In this document: piece after piece, positions 1 through 6,336 of the stretch
Layout: every line of letters starts with the position of its first letter
How positions within the stretch are numbered: the first letter of the stretch is position 1
Assembly: GCA_040755715.1 (NCBI GenBank)
Contig: JBFLXN010000110.1
Span: 1 to 9,288, forward strand
DNA length: 9,288 nucleotides
Direction: 5' to 3'
Origin: JBFLXN01 sp040755715 [NCBI: Candidatus Edwardsbacteria bacterium]
Lineage (GTDB): Bacteria; Edwardsbacteria; AC1; JBFLXN01
The notes under the pieces: model-generated
The model's database searches: none
What the model saw: the letters and a program-made list of their open reading frames with translations, nothing else
Told to the model about the DNA's origin: nothing
Position numbers and translations under genes: made by a program

Positions 1-9
1 CTTGCCACT

Positions 10-130
10 GGCAACTTTCGGAATTGTAACCCCTTAGTCCCGATTGAATCGGGACTAAGACCCCCCGCAGTGGTCTGTATCTTCGGGCCAACTTAATAGC
101 GTTAATTTATGTTACAGACCACTAGTTGCC
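10..130. repeat. Composite palindromic element, two hairpins inside an outer stem
   Basis: An outer inverted repeat, GGCAACT at 10-16 and AGTTGCC at 124-130, encloses two further palindromes. The first has a 12-bp perfect stem at 33-44 and 48-59 with a 3-base loop and contains GTCCCGA/TCGGGAC. The second has 11-bp arms AGTGGTCTGTA (69-79) and TACAGACCACT (113-123). A small extra hairpin, TTGCC-ACT-GGCAA, sits at 2-14. The element begins where the toxin pseudogene breaks off. No T-run follows the hairpins on either strand, so a simple intrinsic terminator is not supported. A non-autonomous mobile or REP-like element is the best guess. A structured 3' end for the lspA transcript is the alternative. 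Confidence 0.7.
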
Positions 131-298
131 GATACGCATTTTGTCTAAGTCTTTGTATTTGCCACCAAGCGCTTCGGGCTTTATATTTTCTATGTTTCTT
201 GCTAACCAATGAATTTTCTTGATAACCCTCTCCCTTATCTGCTGGTCTAACTTTTCCAAATTTTTATCTGCTTCAGAACATTATTCCACTTTGTCCAT
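122..298 (-). pseudogene. RelE/ParE-type toxin remnant, nonsense codon and lost C-terminus
   Basis: The ATG at 298-296 overlaps the TAA of the upstream antitoxin-like gene (TAATG), as is usual for type II toxin-antitoxin pairs. The frame reads MDKVE, then TAA at 283-281, then 52 more codons in the same frame to a TAG at 124-122. The part after the stop looks like RelE-superfamily toxins: SEADKNLEKLD, then IKKIHWLARN, then IKPEALGGKYKDL and MRIGN. In the family this last block is normally followed by a YRV strand and a further 25-35 residues carrying catalytic positions, all missing here. The break coincides with the right end of the palindromic element. One nonsense mutation plus truncation means that no active toxin is expected. 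The family call is by recognition of the pattern, not by a search. Confidence 0.75.
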
Positions 299-567
299 TA
301 CAATTTCACTCCATATTTTTCAGCAATCTCTTCCTCCGGGATTATCTTCTTTTTTTGCCTCAATATAGAATCCAATTTGTTCTTAAATTCCTCCCGCAGT
401 TCTAGGCCATAATCAGGGTCGCTGAGTAATTCCCTGAGTTTTTTATTGACAACTTCTTCAACAATTTCTTCAATTACAGATAGAGAAATTACCTTTTTGT
501 TTATTTCATAAACTTCTTGTTTCTCTTTTAATAATGTCATGGATTTGTTTTTCTTTTGTTTTTGCAT
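298..567 (-). CDS. Antitoxin-like protein paired with decayed RelE-type toxin
   Basis: An 89-residue charged, helical protein. The C-terminal half has the pattern seen in small antitoxins that precede RelE-type toxins: DPDYGLELREEF around residues 51-62, then a lysine-rich stretch, then IPEEEIAEKYGV near the end. Expected role: bind and neutralise the toxin and probably repress its own promoter. No DNA-binding fold can be assigned with confidence from the sequence. The start at 567 has AGGA about 10 bases upstream. The internal ATG at 540 has no visible ribosome site. It begins 5 bases after the lspA stop, so it is probably co-transcribed with lspA. The partner toxin gene, which overlaps its stop codon, is broken, leaving this as an orphan antitoxin. 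Function is inferred from layout and pattern. Confidence 0.7.
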   Translation of the reverse strand: MQKQKKNKSMTLLKEKQEVYEINKKVISLSVIEEIVEEVVNKKLRELLSDPDYGLELREEFKNKLDSILRQKKKIIPEEEIAEKYGVKL

Positions 568-572
568 TTTTT

Positions 573-1031
573 CTATTTCCTAAAATTTTCCCAGAAAATT
601 AAAATTATTCCAATAGTTACTGCACTATCGGCTACATTAAAAATTGGCCAACGATGATGTCCAATTCCTACATCAATAAAATCAACAACTTCACCAAAAA
701 ACAGGCGGTCGCAGAAATTACCAATAGCCCCCCCAAAGATAAGGCTCAAACCCACCAGAAAAATGAAAGATGTCTGTCTTTTGAGTTTAAGATAAAAATA
801 AATAATGGCGGCAATAGCTAAGAAAGAAAAAATTAAAAAGACCCAGCCCTTTCCTAAAGAAATGCCAAATACCGCATTAGGATTACGGATATAGGTAAGT
901 CTTATCAACTCACCTAAAACTCTTTGTGATTCACCCAAAAGCATCTCTTTCTGAATAAGCTGTTTTGTAAGCTGGTCAAAAAGAAAAACAAAGAGTGAGA
1001 TTCCCCATATGGTCATTCTTCTCTTAAGCAT
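573..1031 (-). CDS. lspA: Lipoprotein signal peptidase (signal peptidase II)
   Basis: Inner-membrane aspartyl protease that removes the signal peptide from prolipoproteins after Lgt has lipidated the lipobox cysteine. It is 152 residues from the chosen start, close to the family's usual 150-170. Visible family blocks: DQLTK (19-23), NPNAVFG (50-56, a variant of the usual N-x-G-A-A-F-G box), GGAIGNFCDR with catalytic Asp108, VVDFID (115-120), and FNVADS with catalytic Asp135. Hydrophobic segments lie near 8-18, 62-80, 87-104 and 135-147, matching the four-helix topology. The ATG at 1031-1029 overlaps the TGA of the dksA-like gene by one base (TGATG), indicating translational coupling. A longer in-frame start at 1082 would overlap that gene by about 50 bases and lies outside the family's N-terminus. 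Confidence 0.95.
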   Translation of the reverse strand: MLKRRMTIWGISLFVFLFDQLTKQLIQKEMLLGESQRVLGELIRLTYIRNPNAVFGISLGKGWVFLIFSFLAIAAIIYFYLKLKRQTSFIFLVGLSLIFGGAIGNFCDRLFFGEVVDFIDVGIGHHRWPIFNVADSAVTIGIILIFWENFRK

Positions 1032-1417
1032 CAGGGCTTTTTTTCTTTCTGTTTCTCTTCTTCCTGGCGACATTTCAGGCAAAACCTGGCGTAGGGAACA
1101 GCATTCAATCTTGTCTTTTCAATGGATTTGCCACATTTTTCACATTTGGCAAAGGTTCCCTTTTGGATTCGCCGCAAGGCATCATCAATTTCATAAAGTT
1201 CATCCCCCGTGGTGGAAACTAATAAAACATCTTTTTCTTTTTCCATCGTATCAGTTCCTAAATCAGCTGGATGATAGGAATAGGCGGAAAGATCTCCGGA
1301 AGCCTCTTTCTGAGTTGAACCCAACGCCTCATTTTCTAAATGCCCCAGTCCAGCGAGAACTCTCTTTCTTTCTTTTAAAAGTCTTTCTTCAAATTTTTTC
1401 AAGTCTTTCTTATCCAT
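1031..1417 (-). CDS. TraR/DksA-family zinc-finger transcription regulator
   Basis: A 128-residue member of the DksA/TraR family, which binds in the secondary channel of RNA polymerase and, with ppGpp, retunes promoters. The N-terminal half (1-75) is a charged helical hairpin with the family block HPADLGTDTMEKE (49-61). The C-terminal zinc finger has Cys92, Cys95, Cys113 and Cys116 (CEKC and CLKC). The fold matches, but I cannot say whether it is a true DksA or a relative of the YteA kind, because the acidic tip differs from the D-P-V-D tip of E. coli DksA. GGGAGG lies 6-7 bases before the ATG. Its stop overlaps the lspA start. The 207 bases upstream separate it from ileS, so it may have its own promoter, though none is convincing. 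Confidence 0.9.
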   Translation of the reverse strand: MDKKDLKKFEERLLKERKRVLAGLGHLENEALGSTQKEASGDLSAYSYHPADLGTDTMEKEKDVLLVSTTGDELYEIDDALRRIQKGTFAKCEKCGKSIEKTRLNAVPYARFCLKCRQEEEKQKEKKP

Positions 1418-1460
1418 AGTTTACCTCCCTTCATTCAAAAAAGCAACGCTCAATGGTCAC

Positions 1461-1528
1461 GGTTACGAGGCTCGCTTCGTTTCAAAAGGAAACTATAAAA
1501 GGCTATGGTTAGGATGCCCGTTTCGTTT
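1461..1528. repeat. Imperfect 22-base direct repeat pair between ileS and dksA-like gene
   Basis: Copy 1 at 1461-1482 and copy 2 at 1507-1528 begin GGTTA and end TTCGTTT, matching at 18 of 22 positions with starts 46 bases apart. Part of copy 1 (GTTACGAGGCT) also reappears inverted near 1584-1594 as AGGCTTCGTAAC with small differences. TTTAGGG (1526-1532) and CCCTAAA (1555-1561) could pair. The gap 1418-1624 holds no other recognisable gene and no clear terminator after ileS. Confidence 0.45.
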
Positions 1529-1624
1529 AGGGATTACGTCTTTCGTCATTTTAACCCTAAAACTTTTGACTCTTAACGATACAGGCTTCGTAACTCTCCC
1601 TTTTACCGTCACTGATATACAAAA

Positions 1625-4600
1625 TCAGGTTCTCACTCGTTCCAAGGTAATCTTTGCTTCTTCCCCATTTATATTTTCTATTTTTGTGATTTCTCCTTCT
1701 TTTTCAACTAAGGGTTGGTCAGACAATTCTACTGCCAGAGTCTCATTCTTGATGTAATCTAAATACTTGGGAGAAGTTATGGCTTTCTTCAGAGCTTCGG
1801 TTGTCTGATAATAAAGTTTGATTCTATCAATAACATCAAAATTTGCTTCTTTGCGTAAGAGTTGAACCCGGTGAACAAATTCCCGAGCAAAACCCTCATT
1901 TTTCAAATCCTGAGTGATTTCTGTATTCAGAGCTACTCCATACTCTTCTTCAATAACCACACACCAGTTTTCTTTTTCTTTTTTTTGAATCTCTACATCT
2001 TCTCTTTCAATTCTCACTCTTTTATGGCCAATAGTGCCTTCATAATATCCTTCACGCAAAAGTTGCCTTACTGTGTCTTTAGAAAAGTCCTTAATCCACT
2101 GGGCGACCTTACTGGTCTCTTTACCAAAGCAAGGTCCCAGTCGTTCAAAGCGAGGCAAAGCAGTATGGACAAAATAAGAATCAAGACTTATTCCCACTCC
2201 GTCAATTCCCTTGATATTTAATTCTTCGGTAATTAGATTCTTTATTGCCTCAGAATTGTTAATCCTCACACATTCCTGGTCGTTGACAGTTTTAATCTGC
2301 ATCCCGGCCAGGGGTTGACGGACTTTAATTCCTGCTTTGTTCCGGGCGGAATGACCTAAAGAGACAATCCTTCTGGCTAAATCCATATCTCTTTCCAATT
2401 CTTCATCAAGAAATTTTTCCTCATATTTTGGAAAATCAGTCAAATGCACACTTTGAGGTCCGGTAGAAACCAAATTTTTATAGATTTCTTCGCTTAAAAA
2501 TGGCATAATTGGAGCGATAAGTTTTGTCAATATCACCAGGGTTTCATAAAGAGTAGAATAAGCGAGCCATTTATCTTCATCGTTCTCTGATTTCCAGAAT
2601 CGCCGGCGACTGCGGCGGACATACCAAGTAGACAAGTCCTCCACAAATCTCTCAATTTCTCTGGTAACTGAAGCCACTTCGTAGCTATCCATTTTCTCCT
2701 CAGTAAATTTAATCAGATGGTGTAACCGAGAGAGAATCCAGCGGTCTAAAAATGTGAGCGACTCCGGTGATGGTAATTTCCCTGGCACAAAATTGTCAAT
2801 ATTGGCATAAGTTACAAAGAAAGAGTAGACATTCCATAAGGTCAAAAGTTTTCTTTTTATCTCTTCACTGCCGTGGTAACCAAAGTTCAAATTTAGGGCA
2901 GGATTATGTGAGGCAAACATCCAGCGCATCACATCTGCTCCCATCTTTTCTGCCGCCTCATCAAACCAAATAGCATTGCCTTTACTTTTGTGCATATCTT
3001 CACCGTGCTCATCTTTGACTAAAGCATGTCCCAATAAGATTCTAAACGGTGGCTTATTTTTCAGAACAGTGCTCATAGTTAAAATAGCATAGAACCAATT
3101 GCGAAATTGACCGGGGAAACATTCGGTAATAAAATGTGCGGGAAACCATTCCTGCCAATAGCTTTTATCCCCCCAATATTTCATTGTGGAAAAGGGAACA
3201 ATACCCGCATCAAGCCAGGGATTACCTACATCAGGAATTCTGGAAATCTCTTTTTTACATTGAGGGCATTTAATCTTTATTGCATCTACCCAGGGGCGAT
3301 GTGGACTGTGCCCTTCAAATTCCTCCCAACCTTTAATAGCCTTTTTCTTCAATTCCTCTTTACTACCAATGACCTCAAAATGTCCGCAAGAACACTCCCA
3401 GATTGGCAAAGCTAATCCCCAGTATCTCTTCCTAGAAATGCACCAATCACTCATATTTCTTAGCCAATCCAGTTCTCTTTCCAAACCGAAGTCTGGTATC
3501 CAGCATTCTACTTTCTTTGCCACTTCGCTAATTTGCTCACGCAGTTCTTTCATAGAAATAAACCATTCGTCAACCAAGCGAAAGACGAGTTCTGAATCGC
3601 AGCGCCAGCAGATAGGATAGCGATGCACATAATCTTCAACCAAATATAAAATTCCTTTCCTTTCAAGATTGGTAACAATCGGCTCTGTCACTTCATTAAC
3701 ATTTCTGCCCGTTAGCCAATCAAAGTCTTCAAGATATAGGCCAAATTCATCCAGTGGAGCCACTACGGCTAAGTTATATTCTTTGCCGAGAGCAAAATCT
3801 TCCTTACCACAACCCGGGGCAATGTGAACCATACCAGTTCCTTCTGTCTCACTCACTTCTTTCCAGGGAACTACTCGGTGTTCTATTCTTTTTTGGGCTG
3901 GCAGTTCATCAAATGGACCTTGATACTTGAGACCGACCAATTTATCCCCTGGCATTTCTTCTAAAATTTTAAACTTTTCTCCCAAAATTTCCAATCTACT
4001 TTTTGCCAGATAGAAAATTTCGTCATCAACTTTTACCTTTGAGTAAACAAATTCTGGATGAACTGCTACTGCTGTATTAGAGGTTAATGTCCAGGGAGTA
4101 GTGGTCCAAACCAATAGGTATTCTCTTTTTTGCCCCAAGAGTGGTAACTTCACTGTCACGCCTTTGTGAGTCATTTCCTGGTAGCCCTCAGTAGCAATTT
4201 CCATATCAGAAAGAGCAATGCTACAACGGATACACCAAGGCATTACATCAGTTCCTTTATAAATCCAACCTTTCTCATGGCACTTTTTCAAAAAATCCCA
4301 AATACCATAATTATTCTCATCAGACATTGTATAATATGAATGACTTTTCTTCAGCCAATCATCATCTTCCGAAAAGGCTGTATCCCATTCACCCCAATCC
4401 ATCCATTGTCCCAGGCGAATAGATTGCTCTGTTTGAACTTTTGAGTATTGATGCACTCGTTCTTTGCATTTGTTTACAAAATTTTCAATGCCAAACTTTT
4501 CAATGTCCCGTTTGGAATTGAACCCCAATTCTTTTTCCACTTCCACTTCCACCCACAGTCCCTGGCAATCAAATCCGTTTTGAAATCGCTGGTCAAAACC

Positions 4601-4825
4601 CTTCATTGCCTTGTAGCGCTGGAATATATCCTTATATGTTCTACCCCAGGCGTGGTGAACACCCATAGGATTGTTGGCGGTAATGGGGCCATCAAGAAAA
4701 GAAAACTTTTTCTTTCCTTTGTTTCTATTTAAGTATTTCTCAAGCATACCGCTATCTTCCCAGAATTTAAGAATACGATGTTCAAGTTCAGGAATATTCA
4801 AATCGGGTGAAACTGGTTTAAACAT
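1625..4825 (-). CDS. ileS: Isoleucyl-tRNA synthetase, variant-signature subtype
   Basis: Class Ia synthetase of 1066 residues that charges tRNA-Ile and edits Val-tRNA. The HIGH motif is replaced by NNPMGVHHAWGRT (51-63). The KMSKS loop reads EDMHKSKGN (609-617), keeping the second Lys (613) and Ser614. The editing domain is shown by WTTTPWTLTSN (240-250) and GTGMVHIAPGCGKEDF (329-344). Metal-binding candidates are C406/C409, C478/C480 and C520/C523. FPAHFITECFPGQFRNWFYA (561-580) replaces the usual D-Q-T-R-G-W-F-Y block. The anticodon-binding helical domain starts near 690, with ARNKAGIKVRQPLAG further on. The ATG at 4825 is chosen because it gives the family's N-terminus (FKPVSPDLNIPELE), follows a GAGAGA-type ribosome site, and avoids overlap with the ferredoxin-like ORF. 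An in-frame ATG at 4888 would overlap that ORF. ValS is the main alternative, but the editing and GFDCQG-VEVEVEKELG blocks favour IleS. Confidence 0.94.
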   Translation of the reverse strand: MFKPVSPDLNIPELEHRILKFWEDSGMLEKYLNRNKGKKKFSFLDGPITANNPMGVHHAWGRTYKDIFQRYKAMKGFDQRFQNGFDCQGLWVEVEVEKELGFNSKRDIEKFGIENFVNKCKERVHQYSKVQTEQSIRLGQWMDWGEWDTAFSEDDDWLKKSHSYYTMSDENNYGIWDFLKKCHEKGWIYKGTDVMPWCIRCSIALSDMEIATEGYQEMTHKGVTVKLPLLGQKREYLLVWTTTPWTLTSNTAVAVHPEFVYSKVKVDDEIFYLAKSRLEILGEKFKILEEMPGDKLVGLKYQGPFDELPAQKRIEHRVVPWKEVSETEGTGMVHIAPGCGKEDFALGKEYNLAVVAPLDEFGLYLEDFDWLTGRNVNEVTEPIVTNLERKGILYLVEDYVHRYPICWRCDSELVFRLVDEWFISMKELREQISEVAKKVECWIPDFGLERELDWLRNMSDWCISRKRYWGLALPIWECSCGHFEVIGSKEELKKKAIKGWEEFEGHSPHRPWVDAIKIKCPQCKKEISRIPDVGNPWLDAGIVPFSTMKYWGDKSYWQEWFPAHFITECFPGQFRNWFYAILTMSTVLKNKPPFRILLGHALVKDEHGEDMHKSKGNAIWFDEAAEKMGADVMRWMFASHNPALNLNFGYHGSEEIKRKLLTLWNVYSFFVTYANIDNFVPGKLPSPESLTFLDRWILSRLHHLIKFTEEKMDSYEVASVTREIERFVEDLSTWYVRRSRRRFWKSENDEDKWLAYSTLYETLVILTKLIAPIMPFLSEEIYKNLVSTGPQSVHLTDFPKYEEKFLDEELERDMDLARRIVSLGHSARNKAGIKVRQPLAGMQIKTVNDQECVRINNSEAIKNLITEELNIKGIDGVGISLDSYFVHTALPRFERLGPCFGKETSKVAQWIKDFSKDTVRQLLREGYYEGTIGHKRVRIEREDVEIQKKEKENWCVVIEEEYGVALNTEITQDLKNEGFAREFVHRVQLLRKEANFDVIDRIKLYYQTTEALKKAITSPKYLDYIKNETLAVELSDQPLVEKEGEITKIENINGEEAKITLERVRT

Positions 4826-4862
4826 TATGGTTCTCTCTGTTCTTGCTTCATAAAATAAGTTT

Positions 4863-4985
4863 TTACTGAACTCCAGGAGTGTCAACAATCTCTATCGTCT
4901 TTTCGGGACAAGACGGTATACAGTTGCCACAACCATTGCACAACTCTTCGTTAATCTTAATAATTTTTCTTTTTACTTTCTTCAT
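4863..4985 (-). CDS. Short ferredoxin-like protein with one 4Fe-4S motif, possibly truncated
   Basis: A 40-residue reading frame starting MKKVKRKIIKINEE, with a complete cluster motif CNGCGNCIPSCP (Cys16, 19, 22, 26) followed by KTIEIVDTPG and a stop. AAGGTG lies 4 bases before the ATG, which starts 22 bases after the kinase stop, so translation is plausible. Ferredoxins with this N-terminus usually run to 60-90 residues with a second half. Here the frame ends just before ileS. Either the gene lost its 3' half by deletion, or it is a genuine mini-ferredoxin holding a single cluster. An electron-transfer role is the family expectation, but no partner enzyme is visible. The rest of the 37-base gap before ileS holds only its ribosome site. 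Confidence 0.72.
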   Translation of the reverse strand: MKKVKRKIIKINEELCNGCGNCIPSCPEKTIEIVDTPGVQ

Positions 4986-5007
4986 ATTGCACCTTCGTAA
5001 GTTTCTC

Positions 5008-5916
5008 CTATCTGCCAAAATGGACTAGCCGTCCAAACTCTCTGAATCTCTGATTTATTTCTTCGGATGTAAGAGTCTTTAGTCTCTCCAAACTGAATTT
5101 TTCCACGCAAAAAGAAGCCATTACACTCCCATAAATTACCGCTTTTCTCAAATTGGACTCCGTCATCTCCTTTAGTCTGGCTAAGCAACCGACGAATCCG
5201 CCAGCAAAGCTATCGCCAGCTCCAGTGGGGTCAGAAACAGATTCCAACGGATAGGCAGGTGCGGAAAAAATTAAATCTTGAGAGTAAAACATCAAAGCAC
5301 CGTGTTCTCCTTTTTTAACTACTACAATTTTAGGCCCGAGTGAGCGAATCCATTTAGCCGCTTTGATTAGATTTGGTTCTCCCGCAAATTCTTTAACCTC
5401 GGCATCGTTCAGAATCATTATGTCTACATCTTTCAGAGTTTTTATTAGTTCTTTCCGTTTACCCTTAATCCAGAAATTCATCGTATCGCAAACTACTGCC
5501 TTAGGCTTTTCAACCTTTGTGAGAACTTTTCTCTGCAGCACTGGGTCAATATTAGCCAGAAAAACAAAATCGTTTTTTTCATAACCTTTCGCCAACTTGG
5601 GATTAAAGTCTTTGAAGACATTCAAACAGGTACTTAAGGTTTTTGCTTCATTTAGATTATGTTCATAGCAGCCGACCCAGCGAAATGTTTTGCCTTTTCT
5701 TATTTCTAATCCTTCCAAATTTACTCCCCGTTCTTCAAGAAAACGAACCTTATGGTGTGGAAAATCTTCACCTACTACTCCGACCACTTTCACTTTGGCA
5801 AAGAAGCTGGCGGCGGCAGAAAAATACAAGGCTGAACCGCCGAGTGCTTCTTTTGTTTCTCCGCAAGGAGTCTTCACAGAATCAAGGGCAATGGAACCGA
5901 CAACGAGAATGCTCAT
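5008..5916 (-). CDS. PfkB-family (ribokinase-like) sugar or nucleoside kinase
   Basis: A 302-residue kinase of the ribokinase/PfkB fold, which phosphorylates sugar or nucleoside hydroxyls with ATP. Visible motifs: GSIALDSV (7-14), the glycine pair in EALGGSALYF (23-32), the nucleotide-site strand VVVKKGEHGAL (198-208), and the anion-hole signature SDPTGAGDSFAGG (228-240) with catalytic base Asp235. Full length, no breaks. GGAG precedes the ATG by 6 bases. Substrate cannot be read from the sequence: adenosine, ribose, ribose 1-phosphate or fructose derivatives are all possible in this family. Its position two genes after a purine nucleoside phosphorylase makes a role in nucleoside or pentose-phosphate recycling attractive, but this is inference. 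The 157-base gap upstream holds a palindromic element, so it may be transcribed separately from the phosphorylase. Confidence 0.88.
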   Translation of the reverse strand: MSILVVGSIALDSVKTPCGETKEALGGSALYFSAAASFFAKVKVVGVVGEDFPHHKVRFLEERGVNLEGLEIRKGKTFRWVGCYEHNLNEAKTLSTCLNVFKDFNPKLAKGYEKNDFVFLANIDPVLQRKVLTKVEKPKAVVCDTMNFWIKGKRKELIKTLKDVDIMILNDAEVKEFAGEPNLIKAAKWIRSLGPKIVVVKKGEHGALMFYSQDLIFSAPAYPLESVSDPTGAGDSFAGGFVGCLARLKEMTESNLRKAVIYGSVMASFCVEKFSLERLKTLTSEEINQRFREFGRLVHFGR

Positions 5917-5974
5917 ATCTTACTCCAAGAACGCTAATCCCGAGCTAGCGGGTAGTAACATAAATATTTCGGCT

Positions 5975-6039
5975 TTTGTAGTCGTCCCGAGTTATCGGGA
6001 CACCACAACGAAATGCTCAATGAATTGAGCAACTACAAA
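5975..6039. repeat. Composite palindromic element, two hairpins inside an outer stem
   Basis: Outer arms TTTGTAGT (5975-5982) and ACTACAAA (6032-6039) enclose two hairpins. One is GTCCCGA-GTTA-TCGGGAC (5984-6001), whose stem extends with one bulge through TTGTAGTC/ACCACAA. The other is GCTCAAT-GA-ATTGAGC (6015-6030). The design matches the element at 10-130, and the GTCCCGA/TCGGGAC stem is identical. A further CCCG/CGGG palindrome lies at 5939-5952. No U-run follows on the minus strand, so it is not a standard terminator. It lies between the DUF2283 gene and the kinase and could fold in the transcript. Confidence 0.7.
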
Positions 6040-6053
6040 TCCAACCTATTTCT

Positions 6054-6068
6054 GTTATAGACCACTAG
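6054..6068. repeat. 15-base motif shared with left-edge element
   Basis: GTTATAGACCACTAG here matches GTTACAGACCACTAG at 111-125 in 14 of 15 bases, in the same orientation. At the left edge this stretch forms the right arm of a palindrome. Here no partner arm is present, so it may be the remnant end of a related element. It lies just beyond the stop of the DUF2283 gene. Confidence 0.5.
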
Positions 6069-6073
6069 GAAAG

Positions 6074-6319
6074 TTAACCAGTGATTAAATCCGGGAGTCT
6101 TACCTCAAGTTTCTTATTATTAGGAAACTGAAGTGAAAAATTTAGCAAATCAATCAAATTTGTCTTTTCGCTTGCATGTAAAATTTCAATCCCAGCGAGT
6201 TTTCCATTCTCGTCTATATCAATGAAAATGTCTTCTGTAATATCAATAGTTTTTGCCGATACAACATCTTTGAACCAAATAGCCACGGCATCTGCTTCTT
6301 TGTCATAAGAAATTTGCAT
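6074..6319 (-). CDS. DUF2283 family protein, partner of DUF4258 gene
   Basis: An 81-residue protein with the DUF2283 pattern: MQISYDKEADAVAIWF at the N-terminus, then TIDITEDIFIDIDENGKLAGIEILHASE in mid-protein, predicted mostly beta strands. No known biochemical function. It commonly sits next to DUF4258 genes, and such pairs are suspected toxin-antitoxin modules, with this member as candidate antitoxin. The start is fixed at the ATG at 6319 because AAGGAG (6328-6333) lies 8 bases upstream and the family begins M-x-I-S-Y-D. A GTG at 6328 in the same frame overlaps the ribosome site and is rejected. It begins 17 bases after the DUF4258 stop, so the two are co-transcribed. Family call by pattern recognition. 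Confidence 0.82.
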   Translation of the reverse strand: MQISYDKEADAVAIWFKDVVSAKTIDITEDIFIDIDENGKLAGIEILHASEKTNLIDLLNFSLQFPNNKKLEVRLPDLITG

Positions 6320-6336
6320 AATGATCACTCCTTAGT

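Noticed and set aside
33-59. Intrinsic terminator for the lspA operon
   Set aside because: The hairpin is strong, but on the minus strand it is followed by GGGGTTAC, not a U-run.
1009-1419. 136-codon plus-strand open frame opposite the dksA-like gene
   Set aside because: It lies fully antisense to a clear zinc-finger gene, has no ribosome site or family pattern, and is a composition shadow.
1418-1624. CRISPR-like interpretation of the repeats before the dksA-like gene
   Set aside because: Only two imperfect copies with one 24-base spacer, and no cas genes nearby.
4826-4888. Longer IleS N-terminus from the ATG at 4888
   Set aside because: It adds 21 residues not typical of the family, overlaps the ferredoxin-like ORF, and the ATG at 4825 has the better ribosome site and family N-terminus.
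4982-5188. 68-codon minus-strand frame overlapping the kinase C-terminus
   Set aside because: It is an alternative frame inside a well-supported kinase gene with no recognisable features; the overlapping ferredoxin-like frame explains the end of this region.
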